In this document: positions 61,940-64,000 of the stretch, in pieces | Numbering within the stretch: the stretch's first letter is position 1 | Layout: every line of letters starts with the position of its first letter | Origin: CAMLOF01 sp041913045 | GTDB taxonomy: Bacteria; Pseudomonadota; Gammaproteobacteria; Burkholderiales; Burkholderiaceae_C | NCBI GenBank assembly: GCA_041913045.1 | Contig: JAYSGB010000001.1 | Span: forward strand, 186,001-250,000 | Length of the DNA: 64,000 nt | Direction of reading: 5' to 3' | Position numbers and translations under genes: made by a program | Notes under the pieces: generated by a model | Database searches by the model: none | Told to the model about the DNA's origin: nothing | Seen by the model: the letters and a program-made list of their open reading frames with translations, nothing else

Positions 61940-62926
61940 ATGAACACGTCGAATCTGCCCAGGCGCGCCTTGTGTTCGCTGGCATTGGCCACCCTTGCAT
62001 TGGGCGCCAGTGCACAAACCCTCAAGCTGCGCATGGCCCACTCGGGGGCTGAAGCCGAGACCCAGCACGCCGCCGCGCTGGAATTTGCCAAGCAGGTCAA
62101 GGCTCGAACCAACGGTCAGGTCGAGGTGCAGGTCTACGCCGCCAGTGCGCTCGGCAACGACAACACCGCGATTGCTGGCGTGCGTGGCGGCACTATTGAC
62201 CTGGCAACCTCGGGCACGCCCTATTACACCGGCATGGTTGGGCGCATGAACGTGTTGGATCTGCCCTATATGTTCACCAGTGCCGAACATGCTTACAAGG
62301 TGCTGGACGGCCCCATCGGCCGTGGCCTGCTGGACGAGCTTGAGGCGCACAACCTCAAGGGCTTGGCTTACTGGGAAGTGGGTTTCCGCAGCCTGACGAA
62401 TTCGCGCCGCCCGGTGCGCACTCCAGATGACGTCAAGGGCCTCAAGGTTCGCACCACGCCCAACCCGGCCCACCTGAAGGCATTCCAGTTGTTTGGTGCC
62501 ACGCCCACGCCCATGCCCCTGGCCGAGGTCTTTCCGGCGTTGGAGAGCAAGGCCATCGATGGCCAGGAGAACCCGGTGGGTATCGTCCGTGGCAACAAGT
62601 TCAACGAGGTACAGAAGTACATGTCGATGACGCGCCACGCCTACACCGCCATGCCCGTGGTCATGAACAAGGCGAAGTTCACCGGGCTGTCTGCGGCGCA
62701 GCAGCAGGCCCTGATAGATGCGGCCGTCGCGGCAGGCACCTTCCAGCGCGAGTTGATCCGCAAGAACGAGGCCAGCGACATTGCCTTTTTGCGCGCCAAC
62801 GGCATGCAGATCGAGGAAAACATCAACACCGAGCCCTTCCGCAAGCTGGTGGCCGAACCCATCAAGCAGATGTTTGCCGAGAAGTACGGCAGCCAGTTGG
62901 TGGATGCCGTTGCAAACACGCGTTGA
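61940..62926 (+). CDS. TRAP transporter substrate-binding protein (DctP), copy 2
   Basis: 328 residues from ATG 61940 (AGGAGACACG upstream). Signal peptide PRRALCSLALATLALGASA. It shares the same motifs as copy 1: VYAASALGNDNTAIAGVRGG, KVRTTPNPAHLKAFQLFG, PMPLAEVFPALESKAIDGQE. The ligand loop differs (DGQENPVGIV versus DAQEHPIEIT). The next gene begins one base after the stop codon. Confidence 0.93.
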   Translation: MNTSNLPRRALCSLALATLALGASAQTLKLRMAHSGAEAETQHAAALEFAKQVKARTNGQVEVQVYAASALGNDNTAIAGVRGGTIDLATSGTPYYTGMVGRMNVLDLPYMFTSAEHAYKVLDGPIGRGLLDELEAHNLKGLAYWEVGFRSLTNSRRPVRTPDDVKGLKVRTTPNPAHLKAFQLFGATPTPMPLAEVFPALESKAIDGQENPVGIVRGNKFNEVQKYMSMTRHAYTAMPVVMNKAKFTGLSAAQQQALIDAAVAAGTFQRELIRKNEASDIAFLRANGMQIEENINTEPFRKLVAEPIKQMFAEKYGSQLVDAVANTR

Positions 62927-62927
62927 C

Positions 62928-63887
62928 ATGGACGGCGCAGATGATGTTCGCTTCTTGCCGCCCCGGGCGGTGGTGGATGCACACCATCACCTTTGGGACT
63001 TGGGGGCAGGCAGCTATCCCTGGTTGCAGCAGGCTTACGATCCCGAGGCCTTCTTTCTGGGTGACCACCAGGCCTTGCGGCAAAACTTTCTGCCCCCCGA
63101 TTACCGGCGCATCAGCCAGGGTTGCGGGGTGCTGGCCACGGTGCACGTGGAAGCCGAACGCGACCGGAGTGAACAGGTGGCGGAGACCGCCTGGTTGCAC
63201 GGTATGAACCGCCAGCACGGCATGCCGAATGCGGTGGTGGCCCATGTCTGGCTGGACCGGCCCGACACCGAAGAGCGCCTGCTGCAACACCTGGCCTACC
63301 CATTGGTACGTGGCATACGCAGCAAGCCCGTGACGGCCCGTGCGCCGGGTGAAGACGTTCGCGGCCTGCCCGGCACCATGCAGGACGAGCGCTGGCTGCG
63401 CGGGCTGGCCTTGCTTGAGCGTCATGGGCTGAGCTGGGACCTGCGCGTGCCTGCCTGGCACCTCACCGAGGCGGCCGAAGTGGCAGCGGCTTTTCCGCAG
63501 CTTGCCATCGTGCTCAATCATCATGGTTTCGCCTGGGACCGCAGCGAGGCCGGGCTGGCGCTTTGGCGCGAGGGCATGGCCGCATTGGCCGCCCAGCCCA
63601 ACGTGCACGTCAAGCTTTCCGAGTTCGGCTTGCGCGACCAGCCCTGGACCGAAGCTGACAACGCCCGCATCGTGCGCGAGACGGTCGAACTGTTTGGCTG
63701 GCAGCGCTGCATGTTCGCCAGCAACTTCCCAGTTGCCGGTCTGCGCATCGGTTTCGCTCCCCTGGTGGACGCCATGTGGCTCATGCTGGCCTGGCTCGAC
63801 GCCAAACAGCAACAAGCGGTCATGGCTGGCAACGCGCTGCGTTTCTACCGCATCGAACTGCCTCAGGCAGCCTCACCTTCCACCTGA
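62928..63887 (+). CDS. Amidohydrolase family protein (COG3618, lactonase-like)
   Basis: 319 residues from ATG 62928. The metal site is VVDAHHHLWDLGAGSYPWL (H-x-H and following Trp/Asp), a second histidine is in VLNHHGFAW and the catalytic region is MFASNFPVAGL. COG3618 members include L-fucono- and 2-pyrone-lactonases; a sugar-acid lactone fits the neighbouring dehydratase and aldolase. One base separates it from dctP copy 2. Confidence 0.88.
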   Translation: MDGADDVRFLPPRAVVDAHHHLWDLGAGSYPWLQQAYDPEAFFLGDHQALRQNFLPPDYRRISQGCGVLATVHVEAERDRSEQVAETAWLHGMNRQHGMPNAVVAHVWLDRPDTEERLLQHLAYPLVRGIRSKPVTARAPGEDVRGLPGTMQDERWLRGLALLERHGLSWDLRVPAWHLTEAAEVAAAFPQLAIVLNHHGFAWDRSEAGLALWREGMAALAAQPNVHVKLSEFGLRDQPWTEADNARIVRETVELFGWQRCMFASNFPVAGLRIGFAPLVDAMWLMLAWLDAKQQQAVMAGNALRFYRIELPQAASPST

Positions 63888-63904
63888 ACCCTCCAGGCTT
63901 TTCC

Positions 63905-64000
63905 ATGGACATCTACAAACACCTCATCAACGGCGAATGGGTCGCCGGCAGTTCTGTTCTGCACAACGTCAATCCATCCAACCTCAGCGACCTGGTGGGC
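63905..64000 (+). CDS. Aldehyde dehydrogenase, partial (N-terminus only)
   Basis: The frame from ATG 63905 stays open to the window edge: MDIYKHLINGEWVAGSS then NVNPSNLSDLVG, the usual beginning of NAD(P)-dependent aldehyde dehydrogenases. In sugar-acid routes this position is often 2-oxoglutarate semialdehyde dehydrogenase, but 32 residues are too few to assign. Seventeen bases follow the amidohydrolase stop. Confidence 0.8.
   Translation, partial: MDIYKHLINGEWVAGSSVLHNVNPSNLSDLVG

Overview
The window is 64 kb of gene-dense, mostly GC-rich chromosomal DNA from a beta-proteobacterium. The content points to Burkholderiales, probably Comamonadaceae-like: TRAP and Bug-type solute receptors, many LysR regulators, a minCDE cluster, and SDR/CaiB/MaoC catabolic operons. 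This placement is inference from gene content; no rRNA or other phylogenetic marker is present. I saw no tRNA, rRNA, CRISPR array or complete insertion sequence.

Layout. 1-7.5 kb holds general genes: a 2-oxoglutarate dioxygenase (cut by the left edge), an AraC regulator coupled to an alpha/beta hydrolase, PaiB-like and dienelactone-hydrolase proteins, the divergent argP/argO pair, and dbpA with a coupled ankyrin protein. 7.5-15 kb is a lower-GC catabolic block: a branched-chain-type ABC importer (livK-H-M-G-F), an SDR, a TIM-barrel amidohydrolase and an enoyl-CoA hydratase. 15-22.8 kb is a LysR-controlled operon (PanE-like reductase, VOC, MaoC, CaiB, AroE-like, TRAP receptor, AroQ-like) followed by an MFS transporter.

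22.8-26.2 kb is a small defence-like island. A 440-residue protein combining a phosphoribosyltransferase-like (PRTase) domain with a winged helix is followed by a retron-type reverse transcriptase. The 165-base gap between them folds into a candidate msr-msd RNA whose flanking a1/a2 arms overlap the stop codon of the first gene and the start codon of the second. This is the most interesting system in the window.

26.2-38.5 kb holds an orphan ArsA-type ATPase, an FMN reductase, a Fic protein, a MarR regulator convergent with a proXWV glycine-betaine importer (the two share a nearly identical operator), a PAS-GGEEF diguanylate cyclase, a MerR-controlled DUF2938/DUF2798 pair, and minCDE with a glutaredoxin. 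Upstream of minC lies a DnaA-box-like cluster. 38.9-43.5 kb is copper and stress biology: Spy-like protein, CueR-like regulator, CopZ, CopA, a DUF3079 protein and a hemerythrin-like protein around an FNR-type box. 43.5-48.6 kb is an agmatine/putrescine catabolic group. 48.6-51.2 kb is a stretch of decayed genes ending in a transaldolase stub.

52.8-64 kb is a LysR-controlled catabolic operon. It carries one Bug-type and two DctP-type receptors but only one DctQM membrane pair, plus PdxA-, RhmD-, DapA-, beta-propeller- and COG3618-type amidohydrolase proteins, and an aldehyde dehydrogenase cut by the right edge. This suits uptake and oxidation of a sugar acid or sugar lactone, but the substrate cannot be read from sequence.
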